Positions 62,510 through 64,000 of a DNA stretch of 64,000 nt are shown one piece after another. This DNA comes from Shewanella frigidimarina (GTDB taxonomy: Bacteria; Pseudomonadota; Gammaproteobacteria; Enterobacterales; Shewanellaceae), in the NCBI RefSeq assembly GCF_003797125.1, contig NZ_RKKE01000001.1:248001-312000 (forward strand). The letters are read 5' to 3'. Positions within the stretch are counted from its first letter, which is position 1; each line of letters starts with the position of its first letter. The position numbers were made by a program, and so were the translations under genes. The notes under the pieces were generated by a model, which was given only the letters and a program-made list of their open reading frames with translations, ran no database searches and had not been told where the DNA came from.

Positions 62510-64000
62510 ATGCCTATTTATCGTTATCCTAGCCGTTCACTTACCGCACTAGCTATTAGCGTAGCCTTGTATTCATCAATAGCTTCATCAATGGCTGCTG
62601 CAGCCGAAGACACCTCGTCTATCGAAGTCATTCAGGTATCAGGTAAAGCGATTAACGATAAAGGCATGTCACCTAAAAACAGCACTGTTGATGGCCCATT
62701 TGGTGACGGAATAGCATTAAAAGATATTGCCCGTTCAGTGACGCCTATTACCAGTGAAATGATTGAACAGCTTAATATCATTGATTTATCTGACATTCAA
62801 AAAGTCAGCCCTAACAGTTACTCCGCTAGCGGCTTTGGTGCATCAAGCCTACCCACTATTCGTGGCCAACTAGGCGAGCTATATCAAGACGGTGTGCGTC
62901 GCCAAGCGGGCAACAATGGTTTTGGTGTCCCCATGTCGTTTAACGCTGTCGAACAAATTGATGTGGTAAAAGGCGCACCGCCAGTGCTATTAGGCACCAG
63001 CCAGCGTAATGGTGGGTTTGTTAACATACATTCTAAAGTCGCGCCTACTGACGACCAGTTTACTCATCTCACGTTATCGGGTGGAAGCTGGGATCATTAC
63101 CGTGCACAAATAGATGTTGGCACCGACATTGTCGCCAATCAAAGCGGTGTTCGCTTAAGTGCTGAACATATCGATAATGGCAGCTTTTATGATTATTCAG
63201 GCTTTAAAAGCGACAGTGTTTTTGTGGCATTTAGTTTACTGCCAGACGATGTCAGCACCTGGGACATTAATGTCGAATACTATGATGTTGAGTTTACCGA
63301 CAACGCGGGGATCAACCGTCCGACTCAAGCATTAATCGACCACGGTTTGTACGTTACAGGTCAAGGTGTGCAGCCTAATGGCAGCACTATAGCTGGCGCC
63401 AATGCCATCGTATCGCCAACCGGGTTAGTTGAGATAGACCGTAGCCAAGTATTAACCGACCCCGACAATATCAATAACGCCCAAACCTTTTTACTTCACA
63501 GCACCTATGTGCGTGAACTAAGCGATAAAGCGACCTTTAAAAATATTACCTATTATCAGCATCTAGAACGTGAAGAAATTGCTCAAAACAGTTTTGTTGA
63601 AATTATTGATGGCGCAGATACCGCACAAAATAGAGTTGAATTGGCCTATCAGTGGAACGATGCTCAAAGCACCATTACTGCTGTCGATATTCGTTATAAC
63701 AAAGTATTAGGTTACAGCCAATTTACCACCGAAGCGGACTTACCTATCGACTTAACGGGCCCCATTGAAAACCGCCGTATTCCGCTTACTGCTGAGCAAC
63801 AAGGTCGATTAGTTGAACTGCGCCCAGGTGTGTTTGTATCCCCCGGTGCTCAGTACGATACCAATGCCGATGGCAGCGGTGATTTTTCATTGTCAGACAC
63901 CACTGACTCAACCAGTTGGCAAACGGGTTTAGCCATTCAACATAACAGCCAATGGACAGATAAGTTTTCGACCAGCGTAGGTTATCGTGCCGATTTTTAT
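62510..64000 (+). CDS. TonB-dependent siderophore-type receptor, 3' end outside window
   Basis: The frame opens at ATG 62510 and is open for 497 codons to the window end. A signal peptide (about 1-31, ending SSMAAAA) is followed by the short N-terminal segment IEVIQVSGKAINDKG and a plug domain (ARSVTPITSEMIEQLNIIDL, SLPTIRGQLGELYQDGVRRQ, VEQIDVVKGAPPVLLGTS, NGGFVNIHSKV), typical of outer-membrane TonB-dependent receptors. Beta-barrel strands (LSGGSWDHYRAQIDVG, GVRLSAEHIDNGSFYDYSGF) follow. Siderophore-type because of the short plug, but the ligand is unknown. I see no Fur box in its upstream gap, unlike the FTR1 gene. Confidence 0.92.
   Translation, partial: MPIYRYPSRSLTALAISVALYSSIASSMAAAAEDTSSIEVIQVSGKAINDKGMSPKNSTVDGPFGDGIALKDIARSVTPITSEMIEQLNIIDLSDIQKVSPNSYSASGFGASSLPTIRGQLGELYQDGVRRQAGNNGFGVPMSFNAVEQIDVVKGAPPVLLGTSQRNGGFVNIHSKVAPTDDQFTHLTLSGGSWDHYRAQIDVGTDIVANQSGVRLSAEHIDNGSFYDYSGFKSDSVFVAFSLLPDDVSTWDINVEYYDVEFTDNAGINRPTQALIDHGLYVTGQGVQPNGSTIAGANAIVSPTGLVEIDRSQVLTDPDNINNAQTFLLHSTYVRELSDKATFKNITYYQHLEREEIAQNSFVEIIDGADTAQNRVELAYQWNDAQSTITAVDIRYNKVLGYSQFTTEADLPIDLTGPIENRRIPLTAEQQGRLVELRPGVFVSPGAQYDTNADGSGDFSLSDTTDSTSWQTGLAIQHNSQWTDKFSTSVGYRADFY

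Overview
The window is a block of chromosome from a gammaproteobacterium, most likely a Shewanella. Several features point there: the order gltD/gltB, yhcC, hptA, oxyR, cyaC (which I recall from S. oneidensis around SO_1324-SO_1329), an orphan HPt protein of the HptA kind, tal-pgi coupling, base composition estimated by eye in the low 40s % GC, and the rpoE-to-acpS and rpsP-to-rplS clusters in enterobacterial order. The genus is an inference. The window is almost entirely core chromosome; I see no prophage, integron, CRISPR array, tRNA or rRNA.

Left to right: 1-3600 holds the end of tal, pgi, a small DUF3545-type gene and a hemerythrin protein. 3724-8732 is the minus-strand thrLABC operon with a readable attenuator. 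9277-13412 has slyD, a duplicated small membrane protein, trpR, a cytochrome c', a di-haem-type cytochrome b, and raiA under a CRP-like site. 13534-18487 is the aromatic amino acid block: pheL-pheA (+) facing aroF-tyrA (-). PheA is unusual, carrying a C-terminal degenerate DAHP-synthase domain. An 18-bp tandem repeat separates this from rpsP-rimM-trmD-rplS, then ffh, ypjD and corB. A Mpo1-like gene and a 26-bp hairpin repeat follow.

25945-35858 is one long minus-strand series, rpoE-rseABC-lepA-lepB-rnc-era-recO-pdxJ-acpS, headed by a sigma-E type promoter and interrupted between lepA and lepB by a 263-bp MITE-like element with terminal inverted repeats and TA flanks. nadB diverges from rpoE. 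Next come ygfX/sdhE/nhaR, nhaA with a small exported protein, thyA, a TSUP permease, ptsP and rppH. The rppH-mutH gap is AT-rich and contains a cluster of DnaA boxes, at the position where I recall E. coli DARS2 lies. After mutH come cyaC, oxyR, hptA, yhcC, gltBD and a PilZ protein.

The right end turns to iron: a Fur box overlapping a promoter precedes a cytochrome c/FTR1 iron permease fusion, then a DoxX-like membrane protein and the 5' part of a TonB-dependent receptor that runs off the window.

Functional themes are amino acid biosynthesis (Thr, Phe, Tyr, Glu) with ribosome-mediated attenuation, translation and ribosome maturation, envelope stress, respiration-linked signalling (Arc phosphorelay, cAMP, OxyR), sodium/proton balance, and iron uptake. 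The observations most worth follow-up are the PheA pseudo-DAHPS fusion, the DARS2-like locus, the MITE family and the two tandem repeats.
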